A DNA stretch of 61,278 nucleotides from Nitrospiraceae bacterium UBA2600 (GCA_002339325.1 DDKK01000041.1:1-61278), one strand, 5' to 3'; counted from the stretch's first letter, positions 50,285 to 59,446 are shown. A program made the numbers and translations. The notes: generated from the sequence alone by a model not told the origin.

Positions 50285-51750
50285 TTAATTACCTCCTTCA
50301 TCTTGTCTCTCCAGAACTGAACTTCCTCTGCTGTTACTATATCAATACTTCCTCCTTGAAAATTTCCCTTTGTCTCACCTATTTTCTCCTCAATCCAGCC
50401 TTCAATCTCAAGATAAATTGCTTTCAATGCTTCTTTTACATCCTCTGCAGGTGTCCACAGTCCTCTTTCCATTGCCTCAATAAGTCTACGGGCAATCTCC
50501 TCCATTGCCCATGGATTATGCTCTTCAAAGAATTTTCTGTTTTCCTCATTCATCATGAATGTTCTTGCTATGTCATCAAAAATCCAGTCATCAACCTCTT
50601 TTGTTGTTGCCTCCCATCCGTAGACTCTACCGATTCTTTTTGAGATATCTCCAGCACCTTTGTATCCATGTCTTTTCATTCCCTCAATCCATTTTGGATT
50701 TAAAAGCTTTGTTCTTACAACTCTTCTTATTTCATCTGCAAGGTCTCTTACCTCTACATTATCTGGATTTCTTGTATCTCCGTAATAGGTTTTTACCTCT
50801 TTACCGCTTAAATGTCTTGCAGCAGCAGTCATTCCTCCGTGTGTGCCAAAATAGCAGCAACATCCAAAAAGGTCGTATTCATCGGAGACAACTTTGTTAT
50901 AAGTAATGTCAACACTTTTAAGAATGCCTGCAAATTCTTTATGTTTGCTTTCGCCCCATATGCCTTTTCCGTAAGCATAACCGTTCCAGTAAAGAAAAAC
51001 CTCTGCAAGGTCTTTTTCTTCCTTCCAAGCAGAAGCATAAACTGCAAGCTGAGTTCCAGCCTGATATGTTCCAGGCATAGAGCAAAATATTCTCAATGTG
51101 GCAGCCCGCATATCCACACCGTTCTGAGCCATTTGCTCTAAGGTATGTTTTCGCACAAAGTTCATCTCTTCTGGCTCATCAAGGGTTGCAACTTGCTGCA
51201 CAGCCTCATCAATAAGCTCAATGCACATTGGGAAATTATCTCTTGTAATACCAGAAACCCTTATTGTCACATCAATACGAGGTCTTCCAAGTTCACTAAG
51301 TGGAATTATTTCAAAGCCTTTAACTCTTCCATTTGAAAACCAAATCGGCTTAACACCAATTAGATACATAATTTGCCCCATACCCTCACCATCTGCCCAC
51401 ATTATGTCTGTAGACTGCCAGTATACTGCCACATTTTCAGGGTATCTACCCTCTTCAGAAAGATGCTTTTCAATCAGCTTCTGAGCAAGCCTTTTTCCTA
51501 TCTCAAAGGCAGTTCGTGTGGGAACTCTATGAGGGTCAAGACTGTAAAAATTCCTTCCTGTAGGCAAAACATCATCTCTTCCTCTTGTTATAAGTCCTGA
51601 TGGACCTGGGGGAATGTAACTACCATCAAAACCGCTAAGAAGTGATTCAATCTCCTTTGATTGCTCAATCTTTCTATTAAGCTCAAGAATTTTCTCTTTT
51701 ATTGCTTTCCATTTTGGGTCCTGCCAGTTTATTCTGTCCAGAATTTTCAT
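50281..51750 (-). CDS. CobN/BchH-type chelatase large subunit, C-terminal part
   Basis: 489 residues beginning MKILDRINWQDPKWK and reaching the conserved DGSYIPPGPSGLITRGRDDV and LPTGRNFYSLDPHRVPT by about residue 75; later YWQSTDIMWADGEGM and YGDTRNPDNVEVRDL. This is the catalytic C-terminal region of CobN/ChlH. Its start overlaps the stop of the N-part (ATGA), and GGAGGT lies 6 nt upstream of the ATG inside the N-part's last codons, so it is a real separate cistron, translated by coupling. Together the two parts give about 1283 residues, the normal size for one CobN chain. Confidence 0.9.
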   Translation of the reverse strand: MKILDRINWQDPKWKAIKEKILELNRKIEQSKEIESLLSGFDGSYIPPGPSGLITRGRDDVLPTGRNFYSLDPHRVPTRTAFEIGKRLAQKLIEKHLSEEGRYPENVAVYWQSTDIMWADGEGMGQIMYLIGVKPIWFSNGRVKGFEIIPLSELGRPRIDVTIRVSGITRDNFPMCIELIDEAVQQVATLDEPEEMNFVRKHTLEQMAQNGVDMRAATLRIFCSMPGTYQAGTQLAVYASAWKEEKDLAEVFLYWNGYAYGKGIWGESKHKEFAGILKSVDITYNKVVSDEYDLFGCCCYFGTHGGMTAAARHLSGKEVKTYYGDTRNPDNVEVRDLADEIRRVVRTKLLNPKWIEGMKRHGYKGAGDISKRIGRVYGWEATTKEVDDWIFDDIARTFMMNEENRKFFEEHNPWAMEEIARRLIEAMERGLWTPAEDVKEALKAIYLEIEGWIEEKIGETKGNFQGGSIDIVTAEEVQFWRDKMKEVIK

Positions 51751-54131
51751 ACTGAGACCTCCATTAATACTTTCTTTACAATCTCTTTGCCGATTTTATC
51801 TATTTTTTCAGAAATGGCTCCAAAGGATTTACCAGTGAGAGGGTCAATTTTTTGAGAATTTGCCAAGATTTCTTCCCAATCATATCCAAGCAGTTTTGCT
51901 ATCTCCTTTCTAAGGGAAAGCTCCTGTCCAGAGTCATATCTCATTATTGAGTATATAAAATCTACTCTTCTGTCACCTTCAGGCAGTTTCCCAAATACAT
52001 GCATTCCATTCTGAATCTGAGTATTTCTTATGAGAGAAAGCTTTGCATGGGCTTCTTCAATGATTTTTTCAAAGGGAATCTGATGTAGCTCCTCATGACT
52101 TAGCTCAGAAAGACACACTTTTTTATCATGCCAGAGGATTTTTATCTCCTTGTCAAGCTTTGCTTTAGCTATTGCACCTATTATCATATGCTCAAGCGTA
52201 TGAAGTCTTGCAGGTTCTTTTCTTTTTGCCTCCTCATACTCACTAAGGAGCCTGTCAAGTTCCATTAGCTCATCATAGAGTCCACCTTCAGTAAGCACTG
52301 TCTGCATGTGATTAACAAGTACTGCATAGCTACGCCTTTTTGCAATAGTGCCTTCTGGAGGATTGTCAGCATTGTAGATATAAAGATGAGGCAAAGTATC
52401 AATAGATATATCGGGGAAACAGGCTGAACTTAAACCAACACCCTTTCCAGGTAAAAACTCTAAGTTTCCATGTGTTCCTACATGCACAACTGCATGGGCT
52501 TTAAACTCTCGAGAAAGCCACTTATATGTTGCAACATACTGATGCGGTGGAGGAGTGTCAGGGTCATGGAGAATTCTACAAACCTGCCCATCGCATTTTG
52601 CTCCTGCACAGCCCCGCTTTGGCTGAACCATTATGAGCACATTTCCCAATCTTAACCCAGTTATCACAATCTTGCCATTATAAACCATTGCAGGAGGTAT
52701 TCCGTTTTTATGCTCCCCAGGAGGTTCACCCCATGAATCAATCATACGCAAACGGGTTTTTTCAGGAATTTCGTTAAACCACTCCATGTATTTTTCTTTA
52801 TCCACAAAAGCAATGGCACCGCCTTTTTCAACTATTTCTTCCACTGTGGTCCATCTGAACTCTGATATTGCCTTTTTGTTCATTATCTCATCAATCAGTG
52901 TCTTTCCGCTTTCCGGAGGATTTACTGTATATCCTGCCTCTTTCATTCTCTTCATAATTTCAACAACGCTTTCAAGACTGTCAAGATGAGCTGCAGAGCC
53001 AACTGTTGCCTCAACAGAAGCACAGGGATTGTTATGGAGGACGAAAGCAACCTTTCTTTCATTAACCGGAGTTCTCTTAAGTTCAATCCATCGGCAGATT
53101 CTATCAACAAATTTGGTTACTCTTTCCCTAATAGGCATCTTTCTTCTTTCAGACTCTTCTCCTTCAACTTGAGCAGAAACCATTAATGGCTCAATAACTC
53201 CCTCAAACTCTGGCAAAGCAATGCTCCAGCCTATGTCAAGATTGAGCTCCTCTTTTTCCCACTCATCAACGGTTTTATAGTAGGAACTTACAGGACAAAA
53301 AACAGGCACATTAAGCCTCTTAAGTATCTCAACTCCATCAGAGGCTACATCGGTGTTGTCCATTCTTTTCTCTCTGCTTGTTCCAAGAAAGAATGAGATT
53401 AACTTAATTAATCCATCTATTCTCGGCTTTCCCTCTTTGTCAATAAACCACTCAAGCACAACTTCTCCGCTTCCCTTTGTGCCAAGAGCATTATCTTTTA
53501 CAGAGTAAGCAAATGCAGCAATTACATTGAATCCCCTTCTCTCAAACTCTTTAATCAATAAATCTTCAACCTCTGTGTTTCCATTTATCCAGTAATGTCT
53601 TGAAAAGAGAATGCCCAGTGTTGGAGCATCTTTCATTTTATACCAATTAAAATAATCATCAATATCTGTAAAAGTTCTATCCGCTTCAGGATGATAAAGC
53701 CCCTCCCAGGGAATTTGTTCAGGCTCTTCGTAGGAAATATCATTATCTAACAGCTTATTTACAAGAAATCTGAACATGTTGGTAATGTTTTTTTCACCAT
53801 TTATAACAAGATAGCTGTATGCCTTACTCAGAAGTTCAGGCTCTACATTTGAGAGCATCCAGTATGATGGATCATGTCCGAGACAGACAACTTTTGCCTT
53901 TGTTTGTTCGCTCTTTATTCTTTTCTCAATCTCCTCCCAAACAGCCTCATTTGAGCGATAAAGAAAGATAATCTCAGCCTCTTCCATATCTTTGAAAACT
54001 TCTTCAAGCCTTTCAGGTTCAGAATCAAGAACTCTTGCTGAGTATACTTTCAGAGATAAGTCTTTTATATTTTTTGATACCCGAATAATATTGTAATAAC
54101 TTTGCCATACAATGGCTAAAATCTTGAGCAT
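51747..54131 (-). CDS. CobN/BchH-type chelatase large subunit, N-terminal part
   Basis: 794 residues with the CobN pattern: PTLGILFSRHYWINGNTEVEDL, VAFVLHNNPCASVEATVGSAAHLD, QPKRGCAGAKCDGQVCRILHDPD, PPHQYVATYKWL, HVGTHGNLEFLPGKGVGLS. It binds the tetrapyrrole. Candidates are cobalt insertion into hydrogenobyrinate diamide, or metal removal as proposed for CobN-like HmuS of haem-uptake operons. The N terminus has no signal peptide, so it acts in the cytoplasm. It starts 10 nt after the ATPase gene, with AGGGGGC as ribosome site. It ends at a domain boundary (…VKKVLMEVSV). Confidence 0.9.
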   Translation of the reverse strand: MLKILAIVWQSYYNIIRVSKNIKDLSLKVYSARVLDSEPERLEEVFKDMEEAEIIFLYRSNEAVWEEIEKRIKSEQTKAKVVCLGHDPSYWMLSNVEPELLSKAYSYLVINGEKNITNMFRFLVNKLLDNDISYEEPEQIPWEGLYHPEADRTFTDIDDYFNWYKMKDAPTLGILFSRHYWINGNTEVEDLLIKEFERRGFNVIAAFAYSVKDNALGTKGSGEVVLEWFIDKEGKPRIDGLIKLISFFLGTSREKRMDNTDVASDGVEILKRLNVPVFCPVSSYYKTVDEWEKEELNLDIGWSIALPEFEGVIEPLMVSAQVEGEESERRKMPIRERVTKFVDRICRWIELKRTPVNERKVAFVLHNNPCASVEATVGSAAHLDSLESVVEIMKRMKEAGYTVNPPESGKTLIDEIMNKKAISEFRWTTVEEIVEKGGAIAFVDKEKYMEWFNEIPEKTRLRMIDSWGEPPGEHKNGIPPAMVYNGKIVITGLRLGNVLIMVQPKRGCAGAKCDGQVCRILHDPDTPPPHQYVATYKWLSREFKAHAVVHVGTHGNLEFLPGKGVGLSSACFPDISIDTLPHLYIYNADNPPEGTIAKRRSYAVLVNHMQTVLTEGGLYDELMELDRLLSEYEEAKRKEPARLHTLEHMIIGAIAKAKLDKEIKILWHDKKVCLSELSHEELHQIPFEKIIEEAHAKLSLIRNTQIQNGMHVFGKLPEGDRRVDFIYSIMRYDSGQELSLRKEIAKLLGYDWEEILANSQKIDPLTGKSFGAISEKIDKIGKEIVKKVLMEVSV

Positions 54132-54141
54132 TTGATGCCCC

Positions 54142-54912
54142 CTATAGCACTGGACAAATCATACTCTGTCCATTAATATTGCTTTTTCTTACTTCTACAT
54201 CATAAACATTTTTTATAAGCTTCTCTGTAATAATCTCATCTGGTTTGCCTTCCGCTATCTTTGTTCCAGAATTTATAACCACCACCTTATCAGAAAAAAG
54301 CCCGGCAAGATTTGGGTCATGAAGGGTCATTACAACTACTAAAGACCGATTTTTCGCAATCTCTTTAATCTTCTTAAGCACATTTATCTGATTTCTAAAA
54401 TCAAGGTGACTTGTTGGTTCATCAAGTAACATCACAGGTGTATCCTGAGCAAGTGCTCTTGCAATCAAAGTGAGTTGACGCTCTCCACCACTAATTTTTG
54501 TATAGGGGATATCCTGCAAGTGTTCAATTCCAACTGTTGTCAAAGCCTCTTTAACTTTTTCATAATCCCTCTTTCCAGGAGAGGAAAAAACTCCCACATA
54601 GCTTGCCCTTCCCATAAGCACAACATCAAAAACTGAATATGGAAAAGGTGGCTCATGCTCCTGAGGAACCATTGAAAATAATCTTGCTCTTTTTCTGAAT
54701 GAGAGTTTATCAATCGGGTTTCCATCAAAGTAAATCTCACCCTGGTAATACTTCCATAGTCCGGCAATGCATTTAAAAAGCGTTGTTTTCCCTGAACCAT
54801 TAGGTCCGAGAATTGTGGTAATAGAGCCCCTTTCCGCATTAAAGCTAATACCTTTAAGAACATCGTCTTTTTTATCTTTATGCCTAAAATATATATTTCT
54901 TACACTAACCAT
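54142..54912 (-). CDS. ABC transporter ATP-binding protein, FecE/BtuD family
   Basis: 256 residues: Walker A GPNGSGKTTLFKCIAG, signature SGGERQLTLIARAL and Walker B VMLLDEPTSHLDF, with the H-loop in VVMTLHDPNLAG. It powers uptake of iron-siderophore, haem or cobalamin complexes with the permease and binding protein encoded just upstream. Between this gene and the permease is a 92-nt gap that contains a dispersed repeat (54946-54977), though the operon order remains intact. Confidence 0.93.
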   Translation of the reverse strand: MVSVRNIYFRHKDKKDDVLKGISFNAERGSITTILGPNGSGKTTLFKCIAGLWKYYQGEIYFDGNPIDKLSFRKRARLFSMVPQEHEPPFPYSVFDVVLMGRASYVGVFSSPGKRDYEKVKEALTTVGIEHLQDIPYTKISGGERQLTLIARALAQDTPVMLLDEPTSHLDFRNQINVLKKIKEIAKNRSLVVVMTLHDPNLAGLFSDKVVVINSGTKIAEGKPDEIITEKLIKNVYDVEVRKSNINGQSMICPVL

Positions 54913-54945
54913 AATTTATTCCTTTTATACCCTCTTCCCTTTTTC

Positions 54946-54977
54946 TGTCATTCCGAGCAAAGCGAGGAATCTCCTCC
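54946..54977 (-). repeat. Dispersed repeat inside the transporter operon
   Basis: TGTCATTCCGAG, a 5-nt variable part and GCGAGGAATCTCCTCC, shared with the element at 59237-59271. The same type of sequence (with GTCATTCCGAGC and GCGAGGAATCT) is spread through many bacterial genomes. This copy lies between the permease and ATPase genes. Confidence 0.75.
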
Positions 54978-55004
54978 CTCGCTCCGAGTGATAGAAGAAA
55001 ATAT

Positions 55005-56006
55005 CTACTTCCCCCATGCCTCTTTACCGCCACGCTTCATAAGATATATAAAAAATGGTGCACCTGTAAGGGCAGTGATTATGCCAACAGGTATATCAAA
55101 AGTTGTAAGTGTCCTTGAGACTGTATCTGCAGCAATCATAAAGGCTGCACCTGCGGAAATACTTAAGGGAATAAGAGTTTTATGGTCGGGTCCTGTAAGC
55201 ATTCTTACAAGATGGGGAACCATAAGCCCCACCCAACCAATTATCCCGCAAAGGGAGGTAGCCACTGCTACCGCAAAAGTTGAAAAGCCTATGAAAAGCA
55301 ATCTCTCCCGTCTTATATTTACCCCCAATGCCTTTGCCTCCTCCTCTCCCATACTCATTACATTAAGCCTCCATCGCATAAGAAAAATTGGCATTACACC
55401 TGCTAAAACGCCTACTGCAGCCACTTTTACAGCTTTCCAGTCTGCAAGACTGAAGCTTCCCATTAGCCAATACACAATGCTTTGAAGTTTGTGGGGGTCA
55501 ACAAGAAACTTTACTATTGAAACCATGGCTGTGAAAAAGGCAGATACTATTACTCCAGATAAAATCAAAGGGAGCCTGGAGACCTCTCCCTGAGTTCTTG
55601 CCACTCCATAGGCAATCATGACGGAAACTGTCGCAAATACAAAAGCTATAAGCTGAAGGGGTAAAAAGCTCAAAAATCCAATTGTTATGGCACATCCAAA
55701 GGCTGCACCCGCTGAAATACCAAGTATGAATGGGTCAACAAGGGGATTTCGGAAAATACCTTGCAATGTTGCTCCAGCACATGACAGAGCAGCACCAACA
55801 AGCCCTGCGAGAATAACTCTTGGAAGCCTTATGTCAATAACTATTGCTTTTTCTGGTATATCGCAAATTTCAAAAATATGAAGCGTTTCGTTAAGTAAAA
55901 TTTTTATTACCATAAAAGGTGTTATACCATATGCACCTACAAAAAGTGAGAACCACCCTATGCATAAAGGCGATAAAAAAATTAAAATAGCCTTAAAACC
56001 CTTCAT
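55005..56006 (-). CDS. ABC transporter permease, FecCD/BtuC family
   Basis: 333 residues, about nine to ten membrane helices. FecCD signatures are present: RLPRVILAGLVGAALSCAG, GAFGCAITIG-like loop and the cytoplasmic coupling segment WVGLMVPHLVRMLTGPDH. It forms the membrane channel for siderophore, haem or cobalamin uptake. The start overlaps the end of the binding-protein gene by 14 nt. Confidence 0.93.
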   Translation of the reverse strand: MKGFKAILIFLSPLCIGWFSLFVGAYGITPFMVIKILLNETLHIFEICDIPEKAIVIDIRLPRVILAGLVGAALSCAGATLQGIFRNPLVDPFILGISAGAAFGCAITIGFLSFLPLQLIAFVFATVSVMIAYGVARTQGEVSRLPLILSGVIVSAFFTAMVSIVKFLVDPHKLQSIVYWLMGSFSLADWKAVKVAAVGVLAGVMPIFLMRWRLNVMSMGEEEAKALGVNIRRERLLFIGFSTFAVAVATSLCGIIGWVGLMVPHLVRMLTGPDHKTLIPLSISAGAAFMIAADTVSRTLTTFDIPVGIITALTGAPFFIYLMKRGGKEAWGK

Positions 56007-56988
56007 ACTGTCTCACTTTATAATAAGATATACCGAATACATTTTTATAAAAGTCATCGGCTACCTTTTCAAAATGAATATCCCTAAATATTTCAGGATA
56101 AATCTTCATTGCCATATAAAGAGCAATTGGTGCAAGACGGGGTGACCATGTAGACCACTTTGGAAGCTTATATACTTGCCTGTTCTGCACAGCCTTGATA
56201 AACCTCCATTGAGAATTATTATAAAGCCATGATTCATCATATCCTGCAGACCCCCAGATAAAAATAAGGTCTGGATTCCATTGAACTATTTTCTCCAAAG
56301 AAACATCAATGTGTCTTTGAATAAAGGTCTCCGCTGGGTTTACCCCTCCAGCGATTTTTATTATATCATTAGTAACACCCAATGCTCCCGAGACCCTTGT
56401 TGGTGCTCCTCCAAGATGAATGACCTTTTTTCTTTTTTCTACCGGTATTTTACTGACTCTTTCAGTGATGAGCTTAAACACTTTCTCCATCTCTCTGATT
56501 ACTTCTTCCACTCTTTTTTCTTTTCCGAAAATAATTCCATGCATTCTCATGTCTTTGTATAGCTCAGCGAGACTTTCAGGATACATTCCGATTACTTTTA
56601 TTCCCTTTTCTTCAAGGAATTTTATCGTATATGGGTTGTATGTCCAAGTAATTACTAAATCAGGATTTAGCTTCATTACAGCTTCTACATTAACATCGCT
56701 TCCTGTGCCTACCAATGGTTTTCTTAAATTTTTATTATCAGTCACGATTGTCTTGTAAAGTCCACAGTTTTCCTCTGCCCAGCGGGAAACTCCTGAAACC
56801 TGACTCCATAAATTTAATGCAGGAATTAACTCGTATGAAATAACAACAACAGCTCTTTTAACAGGTACATTGATAGATACTTTTCTTCCAAGTTTGTCAG
56901 TTACAGTAATGGTAGAGGCAGAAGCTACCCCTACCATCACTAAAGTGATTAAAATTATTAAAATTTTAATGTAAGTTCTGTAAACCAT
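55993..56988 (-). CDS. ABC transporter periplasmic binding protein, BtuF/FecB family
   Basis: 331 residues with a Sec signal peptide (KILIILITLVMVGVASAS) and no lipobox, so it is free in the periplasm. The body has two lobes with the family opening ITVTDKLGRKVSINVPVKRAVVV, LVGTGSDVNVEAVMKLNPDLVI, and HIDVSLEKIVQWNPDLIFIWG. It captures the substrate that comes through the outer membrane receptor. The ligand class (corrinoid, haem or siderophore) is not evident. It overlaps the receptor gene by 31 nt. Confidence 0.9.
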   Translation of the reverse strand: MVYRTYIKILIILITLVMVGVASASTITVTDKLGRKVSINVPVKRAVVVISYELIPALNLWSQVSGVSRWAEENCGLYKTIVTDNKNLRKPLVGTGSDVNVEAVMKLNPDLVITWTYNPYTIKFLEEKGIKVIGMYPESLAELYKDMRMHGIIFGKEKRVEEVIREMEKVFKLITERVSKIPVEKRKKVIHLGGAPTRVSGALGVTNDIIKIAGGVNPAETFIQRHIDVSLEKIVQWNPDLIFIWGSAGYDESWLYNNSQWRFIKAVQNRQVYKLPKWSTWSPRLAPIALYMAMKIYPEIFRDIHFEKVADDFYKNVFGISYYKVRQYEGF

Positions 56989-59180
56989 GACCTACCGGGT
57001 GCTCTGTAGTAAGAATAATATTTTCTATCAAAGATGTTATCGACTGAAAAACTAAGTTTTGCAAACTTTGTTATATCATAGGCAATTCTACCATCAACAA
57101 CAAAGTATGGGTCATAAGAGCCGTAGACATTGTTAACATAGTCCGAGTTAGTGTCGTTGTTAAATCTTTTGCCAACGTATCTACCTATAATGAAACCTGA
57201 AAGTCCTTTATATTTAAATTCAAAACCACCATTTGCCATCCACATTGGTAAATTAGTTAATCTACAACCGACACTTTGCGGATTTGTATCGTTTTCCTTT
57301 ATTTCAGAGTCTGTATATGTAAAGTTGCTGAAAATTTTAAGCCAGTCACTAAACTTTTGTTCAATCTCAAATTCAATACCTCTTGATTCTGCCTTCCCCA
57401 CATTAACAAATTCTCTATAATTTGTAGTTACTGTTTTTCTGTAAATGAGGTCTTTGAAATAATTTTCAAAATAAGTTAGAGAGAATTTAGCATCTTTCCA
57501 TAGTTTCTGTTCAATACCCAAATCCCATGAAACTGATTTTTCTGGTTCGAGAAAAGTATTAGCTGCATAGGTTGTACCAGTAGATGAAGTCCAAGTTCTG
57601 TAAAGGTCATAAACAGTTGGTGGCCTGAAGGCTTTACCTATAGAGCCACGCATAGTAGTAATTTCAAATGGTTTATAAACTAATGCAAACTTTGGACTAA
57701 ATGAAGAAGCAGAATTTGATGAATAATACTTAGGATATCCAGCTTTAGGAGTGCCATCAGTCTTTAAATCAACTACATATCCATCATAGGTCTTCCACCA
57801 ATCTTGCCTGAAGCCTATATAGGCAGTTAAATTATTAAGAAGCATTATCTCATCCTGAACAAAGATAGCATATGTTCTGTCCTTTCCTCTTGATTCATAT
57901 TTAAGCGTTGTTGTAGAATTTTCATCTCGCCAATCTCTTAAGTATTCTTCTTTCGTATTTGCATATCCTCGCCTGAAAGAGCCGCCAAATGTAAGAATCT
58001 GGTTGCCAAAAATTGGTAAGGTAAACTGGAGGTCTGCCATATATGCTTCTGCTGGAGTATTTGATACATATCCACATGTTGTCGGATTAGTTCCGCAACC
58101 AAACCTTGTTGCTCCCGATGAAGTTGTTACATACCAGTCTTTTTCTGTATCAACATATGAAAGATTCAATTTCATTTTTAGCTCTTTATAAATACTTGTT
58201 TCAAAACCTAAAGCATAGGTATTCTGAATTCTTCCACCTCCACCTGGAAGAAAAGAATTTTCTCTAACGGTTCCATAACTCCATACAGGATTTCCAGATG
58301 CGTTTCTTAGATAGGTATGCGGTTCATCATAATTGTATTCATAACGATTTCTACTAAATGAAAAAATTACTTTGGTATCATTTATGAATTTATATTGTGC
58401 CTTTATAGTTATCCCATCCTCCCACCAGCGATTATCTCCCTTATCACCTATAATATAAGCAGTCCTACCTTCTCTTGTAGTTGTTGTCTCATATCCAGTT
58501 ATTCCCGCAGTTGGTTTAGTTGTCTGAACATTCAAATCTGTCGGATAACCATCTGTTCCCTGCCAGCCATAGCTTAAGAAAATGCTCAATTTATTCCAGA
58601 GTTTATCGCCATATGACATGTAAATTCTTCTTAAGTCATCCATTGCCTCACCCCGACTCCAACTTGAGCCGTAGCCTGTTTTCAAAGTAAACTCTCTTTT
58701 TTCAGGCATTTTAGTAATAAAATTCACTACTCCACCCATTGCATAACCACCATAAAGAGATGAAAAAGGCCCTCTTACAACTTCAACCCTTTCAAGGTCT
58801 TCTGAAAAATTACCACCAATTTTTATATTTCCTGAATAGGGATTATTTAATACTATCCCGTCCATTAAAATAAGTGTCCTCTTTTGCTCAGGCACACCTC
58901 TAAGAGTAATTGAGGAAAGAGTGTCCATCAATCCCTTACCCCTTCTAACAAAAACTCCAGGCAAATCATTCAATGCTTGGTCAATGCTCTTAGGTGATTT
59001 GAGTTCAATTTTTTCTTTGGAGACAACACTCACACTTCCAGGTGCTGACTCAACAGGAGTTTCCGTTCTTGTTGCAGTAACCACAATCTCTTCAAGTTTT
59101 GAATCCTCCTTTTGTTCTGCCCAAGCAGGACTGAAAAGATATAGAACAAAAAGTAACAAAAATAACATTAAATAAATCAT
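56958..59180 (-). CDS. TonB-dependent outer membrane receptor
   Basis: 740 residues: signal peptide ending in SPAWA, a TonB-box-like segment LEEIVVTATRTETP, the plug domain (VSVVSKEKIELKSPKSIDQALNDLPG, RGVPEQKRTLILMDG, YGGYAMGGVVNFIT) and a 22-strand-type barrel closing in LTLKF. Barrel motif FRPPTVYDLYRTW with LEPEKS resembles BtuB/FepA family sites. It takes up a large complex such as cobalamin, haem or a siderophore, using energy from TonB-ExbBD, not encoded here. First gene of the chelatase operon, with GGAGGGG upstream. Confidence 0.93.
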   Translation of the reverse strand: MIYLMLFLLLFVLYLFSPAWAEQKEDSKLEEIVVTATRTETPVESAPGSVSVVSKEKIELKSPKSIDQALNDLPGVFVRRGKGLMDTLSSITLRGVPEQKRTLILMDGIVLNNPYSGNIKIGGNFSEDLERVEVVRGPFSSLYGGYAMGGVVNFITKMPEKREFTLKTGYGSSWSRGEAMDDLRRIYMSYGDKLWNKLSIFLSYGWQGTDGYPTDLNVQTTKPTAGITGYETTTTREGRTAYIIGDKGDNRWWEDGITIKAQYKFINDTKVIFSFSRNRYEYNYDEPHTYLRNASGNPVWSYGTVRENSFLPGGGGRIQNTYALGFETSIYKELKMKLNLSYVDTEKDWYVTTSSGATRFGCGTNPTTCGYVSNTPAEAYMADLQFTLPIFGNQILTFGGSFRRGYANTKEEYLRDWRDENSTTTLKYESRGKDRTYAIFVQDEIMLLNNLTAYIGFRQDWWKTYDGYVVDLKTDGTPKAGYPKYYSSNSASSFSPKFALVYKPFEITTMRGSIGKAFRPPTVYDLYRTWTSSTGTTYAANTFLEPEKSVSWDLGIEQKLWKDAKFSLTYFENYFKDLIYRKTVTTNYREFVNVGKAESRGIEFEIEQKFSDWLKIFSNFTYTDSEIKENDTNPQSVGCRLTNLPMWMANGGFEFKYKGLSGFIIGRYVGKRFNNDTNSDYVNNVYGSYDPYFVVDGRIAYDITKFAKLSFSVDNIFDRKYYSYYRAPGRSWFTELTLKF

Positions 59181-59219
59181 CTCAACCCCTCCATAATTCA
59201 GTTGTCATGAATTTCATCC

Positions 59220-59323
59220 TGTCATTCTGAATTTTTTGTCATTCCGAGCCCTAAGGCGAGGAATCTCCTCCATTTATTAAACTTCGGAAGAGACCCTTCG
59301 GAGCTAAGTCCTTCAGGGTGACA
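59220..59323. repeat. Palindromic dispersed element upstream of the receptor gene
   Basis: The element starts with TGTCATTCTGA and ends with TCAGGGTGACA, imperfect terminal inverted repeats, and carries inside a second start TGTCATTCCGAG (59237) and GCGAGGAATCTCCTCC (59256-59271), the part shared with 54946-54977, plus the pair CTTCGGAAG and CCTTCAGGG. It resembles REP/MITE-like intergenic elements and will be part of the receptor's 5' leader. Confidence 0.7.
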
Positions 59324-59373
59324 ATTATCACTCCCTTCTGAGAGGTTTGAGACTCTTCGTGAGTCCGATTAAT

Positions 59374-59410
59374 AAAAAAAGCCGTGGCTGGGATTCTTCC
59401 CCTCCACGGC
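59374..59410 (-). terminator. Intrinsic terminator, probably an attenuator, ahead of the receptor-chelatase operon
   Basis: On the minus strand GCCGTGG and CCACGGC (7 bp) enclose GGGG and TCCC, followed directly by T7. It lies 83 nt after the end of the indolepyruvate oxidoreductase gene and about 200 nt before the receptor start. A promoter sits between that gene and the hairpin, so the hairpin may regulate the downstream operon. Confidence 0.85.
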
Positions 59411-59440
59411 CTTCATGACCATTTCTACCCTTCGTGGGTT
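59374..59440 (-). ncRNA. Short leader RNA ending in the terminator (candidate cis-regulator or small RNA)
   Basis: If transcription begins near 59440, the RNA is about 66 nt. It holds hairpin ACCC-ACGAA-GGGT (59439-59427), then GGTC-ATGAA-GGCC, whose 3' arm shares bases with the 5' arm of the terminator stem, so the two are mutually exclusive. No cobalamin box, and no known riboswitch pattern was recognised. Prediction from sequence alone. Confidence 0.45.
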
Positions 59441-59446
59441 TAAGAT

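Noticed and set aside
59351..59439. Guanidine-II (mini-ykkC) riboswitch from two ACGA-type hairpins
   Set aside because: The loops are five bases (ACGAA) and closed by C-G; the class needs an ACGR tetraloop with a G-C closing pair, and a terminator lies between the hairpins.
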